Assembly (NCBI GenBank): GCA_024405215.1
Contig: JAKSPB010000033.1
Location: 1-35,590 of the forward strand
DNA from: Lentisphaeria bacterium
GTDB taxonomy: Bacteria; Verrucomicrobiota; Lentisphaeria; Oligosphaerales; Oligosphaeraceae
Reading direction: 5' to 3'
DNA length: 35,590 nt
Position numbers and translations under genes: made by a program. Of this stretch, positions 15,870 through 25,063 are shown piece after piece. The notes beneath the pieces are model-generated. The model saw only the letters and a program-made list of their open reading frames with translations. It had not been told where the DNA came from and did no database searches. Numbering within the stretch: the first letter of the stretch is position 1; each line of letters starts with the position of its first letter.

Positions 15870-17771
15870 ATGTCTAAGCTCATAACTGGAATTCTAGCAC
15901 ATGTTGACGCAGGCAAGACCACGCTGTCGGAAAGCCTGCTGTTCAAGAGCGGAGTAATCCGCACGCAGGGACGCGTGGATGCCAAAGACGCTTTCCTTGA
16001 CCATAATGCCATTGAACGTCAGCGTGGAATAACCATCTTTTCGAAGCAGGCCAATCTCTCCGATAAAATCACATTGATCGATACTCCCGGACACGTGGAT
16101 TTTGGTGCCGAAATGGAACGCGCACTTTCCGTCCTGGACTGCGCGATTCTCCTGATCAATGCCAGTAACGGCATTCAGAGCCATACCAGAACGCTGTGGA
16201 ATTTGCTTGAAGAGTATAAAATCCCTACGCTGATTTTCGTGAACAAGATGGATCTGCCCGACACCAATCGGGAGGTCCTGCTTGCAAAATTGCAGAAAGG
16301 CTTGAGCGCAGGAGTGGTCGACTTTTCCTGCGAGTGCCTCTTCGGCAAGGATTTCAATGAGCAGATCTCTGGACTTGATTACGATCTGCTGGAAAAATAT
16401 CTGAATGGCGGTGTTCCGGATATCGAGGACATCTTGCGTCTGGTGTCGGAGCGCAAGTTGTTTCCATGCGTCTTCGGTTCCGCCTTGCGGAATGACGGAG
16501 TGGATGAGTTGCTGGACGTCCTGAACAAATACTTCGCCGTCCCGCAAACGGGAGATGAGTTCGGGGCACTGGTCTATAAGATTTCTTCGGACTGCCAGGG
16601 GAATCGTCTGACGAACCTGAAAGTAACGGGGGGGGCTTTGAAAGTCAAGGAATATCTTGGCGAAGAGAAAATCAACGAAATCCGCATATACAATGGCGAG
16701 AAGTTCGAACAGGTCAATGAGGTCGGGGCAGGGGAGCTTTGCACGGTGGTTGGACTTAAGGATTCCTTTGCGGGCAAGGCGTATGGCGCGGCTCATGGCG
16801 TGACGGACTTCAAACTTGAACCTGCCTTGATCTACGCAGTCAATATTCCCGATGGGCTTGACGATACGAAGATGCTCCAGATTCTGCACGGACTAGAGGA
16901 GGAGTTGCCCGAAATTCATGTGGAATATTCCAAGCAAGAGCACGAAATCCACGTCATGCTGATGGGAGTCGTGCAGACAGAAGTCATCAAGACCATCTTG
17001 CGGGAACGATATGGCATTGACGTGACCTTCGGAGAGGGGCGTATTGCCTATAAGGAGACCATCCTCGAACCCGTGGTCGGCGTGGGGCACTACGAACCGC
17101 TGAAACATTATGCGGAAGTGCATCTGAAATTGTCGCCATTGCCTTGTGGAAGCGGAATGCGTCTTGCCTGCAACTTGAGCGTCGAGCAATTGGACACCAA
17201 CTGGCAGCGCTTGATTCTTACCCATCTGCGGGAAAAGACTCACGTCGGTGTCTTGACGGGAAGCCCGCTGACGGATATGGAGATCGAAGTGACAGCGGGA
17301 CGTGACCATCTGAAACACACCGAAGGCGGCGATTTCCGACAGTCAACCTACCGCGCGATTCGTCAAGGGCTGATGGGGGCGAAATCCATATTGCTTGAGC
17401 CTATCTATGCCTACGAGGCGGTTGTTCCCAATAACTGTGTCGGACGATTCATGGCCGATCTCAATAAAATGCACGGCACTTGTGCACTGGATGAGACCTC
17501 AGAGGACTTCTCCACTTTGCATGGAAAGGTTCCCGTGGCGACAATGCAGAATTACTTGAATGACCTGCGCGCGTATACCAAGGGGCAGGGCGTCCTGGGC
17601 ATGGTCGTGTGCGGCTATGAGCCATGCCACAATCAAGACGAAGTGGTAGCCGCGCGCGGTTATGATCCAGATGCTGATCAGGAGAATCCATCCTCCAGCA
17701 TCTTCTGCGCACATGGCGCTGGATTTCTGGTGCCATGGAATATGGTGAAGGAATATCAGGACATCAAGTAA
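15870..17771 (+). CDS. Tet(M)-like ribosome-protection GTPase (EF-G superfamily)
   Basis: The 633-residue protein has EF-G/Tet(M)-type architecture and a length close to Tet(M). The GTPase motifs are AHVDAGKT (10-17), RGITI (52-56), DTPGH (71-75) and NKMD (125-128); the C-terminal part carries EF-G domain IV/V features such as SPLTDMEIEV and YEAVVPNN. Tet(M) relatives remove tetracycline from the ribosome, but many divergent chromosomal members have no proven resistance role, and I judge this a divergent one. ATG 15870 gives the expected start; there is no Shine-Dalgarno. The coding sequence carries a run of eight Gs at 16628-16635, a possible slippage site. No Tet(M)-type leader peptide was found. 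Confidence 0.8.
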   Translation: MSKLITGILAHVDAGKTTLSESLLFKSGVIRTQGRVDAKDAFLDHNAIERQRGITIFSKQANLSDKITLIDTPGHVDFGAEMERALSVLDCAILLINASNGIQSHTRTLWNLLEEYKIPTLIFVNKMDLPDTNREVLLAKLQKGLSAGVVDFSCECLFGKDFNEQISGLDYDLLEKYLNGGVPDIEDILRLVSERKLFPCVFGSALRNDGVDELLDVLNKYFAVPQTGDEFGALVYKISSDCQGNRLTNLKVTGGALKVKEYLGEEKINEIRIYNGEKFEQVNEVGAGELCTVVGLKDSFAGKAYGAAHGVTDFKLEPALIYAVNIPDGLDDTKMLQILHGLEEELPEIHVEYSKQEHEIHVMLMGVVQTEVIKTILRERYGIDVTFGEGRIAYKETILEPVVGVGHYEPLKHYAEVHLKLSPLPCGSGMRLACNLSVEQLDTNWQRLILTHLREKTHVGVLTGSPLTDMEIEVTAGRDHLKHTEGGDFRQSTYRAIRQGLMGAKSILLEPIYAYEAVVPNNCVGRFMADLNKMHGTCALDETSEDFSTLHGKVPVATMQNYLNDLRAYTKGQGVLGMVVCGYEPCHNQDEVVAARGYDPDADQENPSSSIFCAHGAGFLVPWNMVKEYQDIK

Positions 17772-17936
17772 ACGACAGTTCTATTTTCGGGCGGCTGACG
17801 TTTCAGGCTTCTTATATTCCAATGTCATTGCGAACAGCAGGGGATGTCCTTTCTGCCTGCTAGCTCTGGTATACGCGGGCAGTCGTGGAAATTGGGCTTT
17901 CTTCCTGGAAGGAATCCGGAGAAAACAAAGGGAAGT

Positions 17937-17965
17937 TTGACGAAAGAAGCCAGGAATGCTATATT
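17937..17965 (+). promoter_or_regulatory. Near-consensus sigma-70 promoter of the LacI gene
   Basis: TTGACG (17937-17942) and TATATT (17960-17965) are separated by exactly 17 bp. The start point would be about 17972, just before the palindrome at 17975. This is the best promoter seen in the window and likely drives the regulator and the genes after it. Confidence 0.7.
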
Positions 17966-17974
17966 AGCTCCGTT

Positions 17975-17996
17975 GCAAGACAAAGGTTTGTCTTGC
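17975..17996. promoter_or_regulatory. 22-bp perfect palindrome, candidate LacI-family operator
   Basis: GCAAGACAAA (17975-17984) and TTTGTCTTGC (17987-17996) are perfect inverted repeats around GG. The site begins about 3 bp after the predicted transcription start and 21 bp before the LacI gene's ATG. Its size and symmetry suit a LacI-family dimer, so it is a likely autoregulatory operator. In RNA it would form a tight hairpin in the leader. Confidence 0.6.
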
Positions 17997-18016
17997 GAGG
18001 GAATGCAAAGTGCGAG

Positions 18017-19075
18017 ATGATAAAACTCAAAGACATAGCACAAGAACTGAACCTTGACGTTTCGGTGGTGTCCAGGGCATTGAATCCGGGACGTACACCG
18101 CATCCGATTCGCGAAGAGACCAGGAAATTGGTGCTTGCCACGGCCCAGCGGCTGGGATATCATCCGAATCGCCAGGCTTCTTTCTTGAAAAAAGGCTCGG
18201 GCGCCACGATCTTGTGTTTTGTTCCCGATGTGGGGCATCGCGTGGTGGCGGATTTGGTTTACGGGATTTCCGAGGCGGCAGGCGAGGCAAATTTCCCTGT
18301 GAATTTCTTCTTCGGGAAAAAGGAAGAGGATTTCTTCGATTTTTTCAAAAAAATTCATTCCGTTCCTCACGCGGCAGTCATTTCCTATGCGCCGCAGTTG
18401 AAAATTCCTGAACAAGGATCCCACGATTTACTGCCAACTCTTTCAGACGAGTACAAAAAAGTCATTTTGGATTATTCAAGGAAGCATAGTTCCTTTCTGC
18501 TTCTTAACTTGGAAAGCAATTTGAATTTATGCGAAGATGATGAAATTCAAAGGATCAATCGCATTGAGATTGATGAACAAGTTGGCGGGCGCAGGGTTGC
18601 GGAACATTTTCTCGAATGCGGATGCGAACGTTTTTTCTGCGTCAGCGGGAGGCAGCGCTATCCACTGCGCGAAAAAGGGTTCCGCGATGCAGCAACGCAA
18701 TACGGAATCAAATGCGAGGCCTTGACATGTCCTCTTCTGGCCAAGCTGGATAAGAACGGAGTAAAGACAGGCGTTTTCGCCGAAAGCGATTTCCTGGCAT
18801 ACGATCTCATCGGATTGTGCAAAGAAATGGAAATTGCATTGGGCGAAAATATTCTTCTGGCCGGCTATGATGACATATTTGCCAGCGCCTGGCTAAATCC
18901 CTCGTTGACGACGATTCATCAGCCCACGCGCCAGGAAGGGCATCTGGCTGTGAAAAAAGTCATAGATTCCCTGACGGCAAGTTCGCAGCCGAGCATAGAA
19001 CGAATTGAACCGACGCTGATTGTCCGGGAGACAACCGGCGGAAAGCGAATCAGCGACCACCTCCTGAACATCTAG
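18017..19075 (+). CDS. LacI-family transcriptional regulator
   Basis: The 352-residue protein has the LacI N-terminal helix-turn-helix and hinge (MIKLKDIAQELNLDVSVVSR, about 1-25, then a YHPNRQA-like segment) followed by a periplasmic-binding-protein-like effector domain with AESDFLAYDLIG, LAGYDDIFASAW and STLTTIHQP-like LTTIHQPTRQEG. Such proteins sense sugars and repress catabolic genes. The frame is open upstream to 17885, but that part covers the promoter and palindrome, so ATG 18017 is chosen. The next gene starts 8 bp after its stop. It most likely controls the glycan genes that follow, and itself, through the palindrome upstream. Confidence 0.92.
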   Translation: MIKLKDIAQELNLDVSVVSRALNPGRTPHPIREETRKLVLATAQRLGYHPNRQASFLKKGSGATILCFVPDVGHRVVADLVYGISEAAGEANFPVNFFFGKKEEDFFDFFKKIHSVPHAAVISYAPQLKIPEQGSHDLLPTLSDEYKKVILDYSRKHSSFLLLNLESNLNLCEDDEIQRINRIEIDEQVGGRRVAEHFLECGCERFFCVSGRQRYPLREKGFRDAATQYGIKCEALTCPLLAKLDKNGVKTGVFAESDFLAYDLIGLCKEMEIALGENILLAGYDDIFASAWLNPSLTTIHQPTRQEGHLAVKKVIDSLTASSQPSIERIEPTLIVRETTGGKRISDHLLNI

Positions 19076-19083
19076 TTTTTCCC

Positions 19084-20352
19084 ATGGAAGCCATGTCCAT
19101 TGATTTTTTCATCGAACAAGCCAAACGTTTGTCTGTTGCCGGGAAGGCCGATGTGGTCGTTGCAGGCTGCGGTCCTGCTGGTGTTGCGGCTGCGGTGACG
19201 GCGGCGCGCCTCGGCTGTTCCGTGATCGTCCTGGAGAGTTCCTCCATGCCAGGAGGAATCATGACAAGCGGTCTGATGTCGAATGTCATTGACGCGGCGG
19301 GCAAGGGAGGTTTTCTGCAGGAGATGCTGGATTATCTTGAGGCGCAGGGAGCCGGAGGAGACTATAACAGCTATGAGCCGGAAGTGGTCAAGCATTTTTT
19401 TGATTTGGTGTTGACGCAGAACAAAATACGCATACGATACAACACTCTTGTGGTTTCCGTGATAAAAGACGCCGACCGCATATCTGCCGTTGTGACAGAG
19501 TCGCCGTCTGGCCGGGAGGCATTTGTTGGGGAAGTCTATGTGGATTGCACAGGCAACGGCACTCTGGCGTATCATGCGGGCTGTGACTATGAATACGGCG
19601 CGCCGGAAAACGGTGCGCCGCAGGCCGCGAGTCTCTGCGCCGTATGCTGTGGCGTTTCCGCAGATCGCATTCCAGACTACTGCAAGCAGGCGGGAGATAT
19701 CGGTAAACTGACCCTGCTTCATCAATTGGAAAAATTCGGCTGTTCTCCGAGTTATCGCATGCCGACCTTGTTTCGTGTCAAAGATGATGAGTATCTGCTG
19801 ATGTCCAATCACGAATACAACATCCATCCGGACGACGCCGATGCGATTTCTGCAGCGCTGACACACGCCCGCCTGGAGATTTTCAAGCAGATAGAAACAT
19901 TGAAGAAGAATGTTCCCGAATTTGGCGGATTATGCCTGGTGACGACGGCTTCGGCGTTGGGATTGCGCGAAGGGCGAAGAATCAGGACACGCTACTGGCT
20001 GACGGCAGACGACTTGCGTGCCGGCAGATGCCACGACGATGCCATTTGCCGCGTCAATGTCGCTGTCGACATTCATCGTTCCGTCAAGAATCGGCAGAGT
20101 GGATACGACAATGGCGGAATCATCAGCAAGCCATACGACATACCTCTCCGGTCTTTGCAGCCCTTGCAATGTTCCAATCTTCTTTTGGGCGGCCGCTGCA
20201 TCGGCGGCGACTTTTATGCCCATTCAACATACCGGGTGTTAGGCAATGCAATTCCGACGGGCGAAGCTGCCGGAAAGGCTGCGGCTGCGGCTGCGAAGAT
20301 GAAAAAAACTGCCTCGCAGATAACATTTGATGATTTTTGTGGAGTTCAATAA
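19084..20352 (+). CDS. FAD-dependent oxidoreductase (PF12831-like)
   Basis: The 422-residue protein opens with a Rossmann FAD motif, [14 protein letters not shown] (GCGPAG at 28-33), with the ribose-binding glutamate at about 51 (VIVLESSS), then MPGGIMTSG and [14 protein letters not shown]. It ends in a second FAD signature ([26 protein letters not shown] and GEAAGKAAA). Members of this family are often found in glycan-use loci of PVC and Bacteroidota bacteria, and their substrates are mostly unknown. There is no signal peptide, so it is likely cytoplasmic. It begins 8 bp after the LacI gene, and ATG 19093 is an alternative start. A role in oxidising a sugar is inference from context. Confidence 0.85.
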   Translation: MEAMSIDFFIEQAKRLSVAGKADVVVAGCGPAGVAAAVTAARLGCSVIVLESSSMPGGIMTSGLMSNVIDAAGKGGFLQEMLDYLEAQGAGGDYNSYEPEVVKHFFDLVLTQNKIRIRYNTLVVSVIKDADRISAVVTESPSGREAFVGEVYVDCTGNGTLAYHAGCDYEYGAPENGAPQAASLCAVCCGVSADRIPDYCKQAGDIGKLTLLHQLEKFGCSPSYRMPTLFRVKDDEYLLMSNHEYNIHPDDADAISAALTHARLEIFKQIETLKKNVPEFGGLCLVTTASALGLREGRRIRTRYWLTADDLRAGRCHDDAICRVNVAVDIHRSVKNRQSGYDNGGIISKPYDIPLRSLQPLQCSNLLLGGRCIGGDFYAHSTYRVLGNAIPTGEAAGKAAAAAAKMKKTASQITFDDFCGVQ

Positions 20353-20404
20353 TTGTTTTTTCAAGTTCCGTAGTCAACGCAAACCCAAAAAAGGAAACAA
20401 GTCC

Positions 20405-21073
20405 ATGAAACGAAATGCCTTCACTTTGATTGAATTGCTGGTGGTGATCGCCATCATCGCCATCCTGGCCAGCATGCTTCTGCCTGCATTGAGCAAGGCC
20501 CGCGAAAAGGCCCGCCAGATTGCCTGCATCAACAACCTCAAGCAAATCAGCCTTGCGACAATCATCTACGCAGGCGACTACGAAGACTACATTCCGATTG
20601 ACGCCACTGCGCGCTACTACTACCATAGAGTGCTGATCACCCAGGGATTGTTTGGCGGTGACAACTGGACAAGCTTTATCACCGCTCATCCGACAACTGG
20701 CATTTTCCCGAATTTCAAGTGCCCGAGCGAAGGAAAGGAATACGCAAAGTCCGGCGCTTCATGGGGATACACCCACTATGGCCAGGACCGCGGCATGGAC
20801 AAGGCGATTCTCACGAACCCGGCTGAGAATCAGAGCCTTAAAAAATTGAAGATCACCGGCTACAATTCTCCGTCAGAGAAAGTCTGGGTTGGTGATTCCG
20901 ACTGCGGCATTATGATCAGTCATTACCAGATTTCCTATCCTGTTGCACAGCGCCACGGCAACTACTACTGGAACATGACCTATCTGGATGGTCATGCAAG
21001 TTCGCTGAGCTACATTCCCCCGAAACCGAATAAGGATTACGATACATATCCCTTCTGGGCAAGCGATCTGTAA
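20405..21073 (+). CDS. Prepilin-like protein with N-terminal methylation motif
   Basis: The 222-residue product begins [14 protein letters not shown], a canonical type IV prepilin/type II pseudopilin signal: prepilin peptidase would cut before Phe6, and Glu5 of the mature protein is present. The hydrophobic helix [23 protein letters not shown] follows, then a small globular domain. A C-terminal [15 protein letters not shown] resembles the H-X9-DG motif of Lentisphaerota and Planctomycetes pseudopilins, with ten rather than nine spacer residues. Such genes are present in large numbers in Victivallales-type genomes and are often next to hydrolases; their roles are unknown. AGGAAA lies about 9 bp before ATG 20405. 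Confidence 0.88.
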   Translation: MKRNAFTLIELLVVIAIIAILASMLLPALSKAREKARQIACINNLKQISLATIIYAGDYEDYIPIDATARYYYHRVLITQGLFGGDNWTSFITAHPTTGIFPNFKCPSEGKEYAKSGASWGYTHYGQDRGMDKAILTNPAENQSLKKLKITGYNSPSEKVWVGDSDCGIMISHYQISYPVAQRHGNYYWNMTYLDGHASSLSYIPPKPNKDYDTYPFWASDL

Positions 21074-21118
21074 TTGCTGATAGGCAAAGAAACCAATGAC
21101 CTGCGAAGGAGAAGTCCA

Positions 21119-24100
21119 ATGATGAAACAACTGATGGTCTTTGCAATATCCTGCATCTTGGCGTTGTCTGCCACGGCAGGAATGAAAGAAACATTCGTCT
21201 GCGATTTCAAAAAGGACATGATTCCGCAGGTCATGGCCGCCCCATGCCAAGGCACGCCGGTAGCAAATGCAAGAATCGTGGATTCCTCCCTGCGCATTGG
21301 AACGCAGGATGATGGCTCCAATGCGCGCCTGGTATATCGCTTGAATGACACCAGGCAGGCGGCCAGGCTTTTGGGGGCGGCTTCTCCATTTCCGCTGCGT
21401 CAGGGAAAACTGAGCTTCTCGTTTCGGCCAGTCGACTGGCAATTGGGAACGACGGGATTCAATATGCTGCTTGAAGTGAGAGGACCGGAGCGGGCCCGCC
21501 TCCATGTCACCTATTTGCTCCCTTCCACGACTGGCAAGCCTTCTGTGCAGGTGTGCTATGGAACGCCCGGGGCGGCTGTTCAGGGAAGCCGCAAGATTCC
21601 CGCATTATTCCCTTACGTTGCTCTTGACCTTGAAAGGGAATGGCACGATGTTGTGTTTGAATGGTCCCCCGCAGCGGTTGAGCTGACTGTCGATGGCCAG
21701 TCCCAGAAGCTGCCGACAAGCAACCTTGAGTTGCCTGAACAGGGATTTTTTGCAGACACATTGATCGTTGGAACAGATATTCCAGCCAATGTTCTGGGAC
21801 AGAGTGATATACGAAATCTGAAAATAGAAACCGAGGCAGTGGCCAGCCCTTCGTCTCAAGGAAAGGCACGCCCGTTCATGGTAGTGCCAGTGGCTCCAGC
21901 TCCGTCCATTGACGGCATCATCCATGAAGAGGAATATTCCCAGGCGCTGAAGACAACGGGCTGGCTGAGTATTCCCAAGGCGCATTATGCAAGCCACCAG
22001 GGCATTTTCTACTTCTCGTACGACGCAGATTATATCTATGTCGCTCTGAGCAGTCAAGGACATCATCGTCTGCCGCAGGCTCAAAAACACGACCACGATG
22101 CAAACGTCTGGGAGGATGACAGCGTTGATTTCATGATAGATCCGACTCCAGACACGCCGGACTTTTATCATTTCATTTTCAACTGGGGCAAAGCTGTCTA
22201 TGACGAGCACGTCGTGCCCGATGCAAACAGCGCTCTGGGAGTTGGCTGGAATGGTAGGGGAGTGCAGGTCGAGACAACGGCAACCGACGAGATTTGGCAG
22301 CTGGAAGCGGCCATACCATTTGAAACGCTTGGAAAAAAGCCTCGACCGGACATGGAATGGGCATTCAATTTCTGCGAAAGCAATCCTGGAGATGGCCTAT
22401 ATACGATGATCAACGCCCACAGCGGCTATCTTGAACGTGACAAATTCGGCGTAATGCAGTTTGGGAAGGAGCAGGGGCCCGTTTTCCGGCTGGAGGCCCT
22501 GGGTGATTTGGACCAGGGCAGGGCGGACATCCTCTGCAATGCGGACAGGCTTGAATTGCATTGCCTGCGCTATGATGAAACTGCCATGACCGAGTTTCCT
22601 GTATTCGGCGAGGAAGTGGAAGCCATCGGGGGAGTCTGCCATTACAAAAGTGACCAGGACCTTCTCGGAAAGAGCGGAAATCTCTACCTCAATGCGTATA
22701 GGCAGAATCAACTTGTATATTCCGCGAAATATCCGTACCAGGTTACAGAGGCGGCGGCGATTGAAAACCTGCGGCGAGTTCCAGGCGAGAACACTTCGGA
22801 CAACATGCTTCGGGTCACGACTTCGCAGACGCCTGATAAAAAGACAAGCCTGTTGTTTTCGTTGCAGGATTCACGTGGAGAGACGGTAGGCGTTTTCCCC
22901 AAGATTGCTGTCCAGGAGCGTCGGCAGGAATCGCTGCTGCCGTTGAAGGACATTGAACCAGGCAACTACAAACTTTGCATGGATGTCGTTGATGACAATG
23001 GACATGTCATTCGCAGTGCCATGGGACGGAATTTGACTGTATTTCCCAGCGCACTGCCGTGGACTGGCAATACGCTGGGCATTAGCGATGACGTCGCATT
23101 TCCATGGGAACCACTTGAAGTCAAAAAGGATGCTGAAGCGATTGAAGTGTGCTGCTGGAACCGCCGCTACACATTTACAGACAATGAACTATTTCCGCTG
23201 ATCGAGTCTGGAGCAAATGCCTATCTTGCCTCTTCGCCTCGTTTGTCGGCCATAGTTGGCGGACGGGAAAGCACAGGAAAGGGCACAAGCTGGAAAATCG
23301 AGACGGCTACAAGACGCCAGGCGGTTCTTCGCAATTCCGGCAACATGGCGGGCGTCGGGAAAGTCGAGGTTGCCGCAACCATCGATTATGATGGATTCAT
23401 CTGGTTCGATATCGCCTTTGCGCAGAGCCATGCGAAAAGCCTTGAGCATCTCTCCGTGGATTTTGTCATGCCGAATCATTTGGCTAAGCTGTTGAATTCC
23501 GGATACCGTGATTTGACTGACACGGGATTTCTTCCTGATACCTGGACAAAGAAACTGTTCGGCCAATTTGGCTCCTTCTGGTATGGCAATGAAGAAGGAG
23601 GGCTGAGTTTCGGTCTGGAATCGGATCAGCATTGGAGCAATAAGGATGTCGGAAAACAATTGACACTGCACCGTGAAAAGGACGGCTGCCATGCAACTCT
23701 GAACATGATTGACCAGCCGACCGCAATGCCATCAGATTTCCAATACGGCTTCTATGTCATGCCGACTCCTGTCAGGCCAAGGCCCAAAGTCGCGCGGACC
23801 TTGCGTCCGAATCACGTTTTCGGACATAATGGCGCTGCACGGCAGGGAAAAGACTACCCAGATAACCTATCATGGTGGACGGCGACATATTCCTATCAAG
23901 GATATCCCGAATGGAAGACCACTCCTGAAGGCATCCAGGAGTTCGCCGACGGATATGCCTGGCCCATCGAAGTCCAGCCTTACTGGAACTATGACATCCT
24001 TCCCAGCAAGGAGTACCGCACGGCCTGGTATGCCGCGTATTCCAGTATCGGACGCAATGCGCCGGAAACCATCTGGCAGGGAGAACTCTGGCGTTCAGGG

Positions 24101-25045
24101 GACAAGGACAAGCTGTATGGAGATTCCCTCTATACCTACCAGGATGACATGATAGAAGTCTGCAAGGGCGACGACTACTGCGATTTCTATCTTTGGCGTC
24201 TTGACAAGAGCCGCCGCGAGAATCCCAAAATCGACGGCATCTATTTCGATTTGATGATGTGGCCGTCCTGCGCACGACCTGAGCATAATCATGGCTACGA
24301 TTCGCCATCCGGCAGAAAGTCCACGTTTGCCATCCGTGAGCATCGTCGTTTTCTGGAACGCATCTATCAGTATCTCCATCAGAATGACGATGAGTCGCCT
24401 GTCGTGATGCACATGTCTGGTGCGACATCCCGCATTGGCGGCTTCAGTTTCTCCGATTACTTCCTGGAAGGTGAACTGTGGTGTGATGTCCTGGTGCGGG
24501 ACCATAGTTACAAGAAGATGAAATTGTCCCAGATGCGCGCCGAACTGCTTCCGCACATCTATGGCCAGGGAATCATCTACATCAGCCAGCTTTACCGCAT
24601 CCTGCCATTTGTGCCTGCAATGGAACGCAAGACCTGGAAAGCGTCCCCCTGGGCGGAACGTCATCTTGCAGGCTTGCTGCTGCTGCACGATGTCATGCCG
24701 GACCGTACGTCGCTCAATGATGTCGCCCTGAAAATATGGAAAGGCCTGGATCGTTTTGGATTGACTGAGGCGTCGGAATATTTGCCGTATTGGGAGACAG
24801 AAGCGCAAGGACATCGAATCAATGCCGACGGTGAAAACACCGCAGTGACAATCTGGCGTGAAGCCGATGGGCGTGAGTTGCTGATGTTCTTCAACAACCA
24901 AGACACACCATTTGATTTCAACATGGACAATTGTTTCGGGCGGACAGCTACTGACATGGAAAGCGGAGAGGTGCTCCAGGTGAATGGAGATGCCTTGACT
25001 GTTCCCGTGGCTCTGCGTGATTTCCGTCTGATAGAATTAAAATAA
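21119..25045 (+). CDS. Secreted modular glycoside-hydrolase-like protein with CBM9-type domain
   Basis: The 1308-residue protein starts with a signal peptide (MMKQLMVFAISCILALSATA), so it is exported. Residues about 20-240 look like a LamG/concanavalin sandwich. About 258-448 is a CBM9/DOMON-like sugar-binding domain (PSIDGIIHEEEY, DADYIYVALSS, WEDDSVDFMIDP, WQLEAAIPFETLG). A beta-rich linker runs to about 890. The last third (about 895-1200) looks like a TIM-barrel glycosidase domain, with YPEWKTTPEGIQEF, KIDGIYFDLMMW and GELWCDV; its assignment to a known GH family is not certain (DUF6067/GH123-like is my best guess). GAAGGAGAAG precedes ATG 21119. It is co-directional with the pseudopilin and the enzymes after it. 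Confidence 0.75.
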   Translation: MMKQLMVFAISCILALSATAGMKETFVCDFKKDMIPQVMAAPCQGTPVANARIVDSSLRIGTQDDGSNARLVYRLNDTRQAARLLGAASPFPLRQGKLSFSFRPVDWQLGTTGFNMLLEVRGPERARLHVTYLLPSTTGKPSVQVCYGTPGAAVQGSRKIPALFPYVALDLEREWHDVVFEWSPAAVELTVDGQSQKLPTSNLELPEQGFFADTLIVGTDIPANVLGQSDIRNLKIETEAVASPSSQGKARPFMVVPVAPAPSIDGIIHEEEYSQALKTTGWLSIPKAHYASHQGIFYFSYDADYIYVALSSQGHHRLPQAQKHDHDANVWEDDSVDFMIDPTPDTPDFYHFIFNWGKAVYDEHVVPDANSALGVGWNGRGVQVETTATDEIWQLEAAIPFETLGKKPRPDMEWAFNFCESNPGDGLYTMINAHSGYLERDKFGVMQFGKEQGPVFRLEALGDLDQGRADILCNADRLELHCLRYDETAMTEFPVFGEEVEAIGGVCHYKSDQDLLGKSGNLYLNAYRQNQLVYSAKYPYQVTEAAAIENLRRVPGENTSDNMLRVTTSQTPDKKTSLLFSLQDSRGETVGVFPKIAVQERRQESLLPLKDIEPGNYKLCMDVVDDNGHVIRSAMGRNLTVFPSALPWTGNTLGISDDVAFPWEPLEVKKDAEAIEVCCWNRRYTFTDNELFPLIESGANAYLASSPRLSAIVGGRESTGKGTSWKIETATRRQAVLRNSGNMAGVGKVEVAATIDYDGFIWFDIAFAQSHAKSLEHLSVDFVMPNHLAKLLNSGYRDLTDTGFLPDTWTKKLFGQFGSFWYGNEEGGLSFGLESDQHWSNKDVGKQLTLHREKDGCHATLNMIDQPTAMPSDFQYGFYVMPTPVRPRPKVARTLRPNHVFGHNGAARQGKDYPDNLSWWTATYSYQGYPEWKTTPEGIQEFADGYAWPIEVQPYWNYDILPSKEYRTAWYAAYSSIGRNAPETIWQGELWRSGDKDKLYGDSLYTYQDDMIEVCKGDDYCDFYLWRLDKSRRENPKIDGIYFDLMMWPSCARPEHNHGYDSPSGRKSTFAIREHRRFLERIYQYLHQNDDESPVVMHMSGATSRIGGFSFSDYFLEGELWCDVLVRDHSYKKMKLSQMRAELLPHIYGQGIIYISQLYRILPFVPAMERKTWKASPWAERHLAGLLLLHDVMPDRTSLNDVALKIWKGLDRFGLTEASEYLPYWETEAQGHRINADGENTAVTIWREADGRELLMFFNNQDTPFDFNMDNCFGRTATDMESGEVLQVNGDALTVPVALRDFRLIELK

Positions 25046-25063
25046 CAAAAAGGAAGAAGTGCA

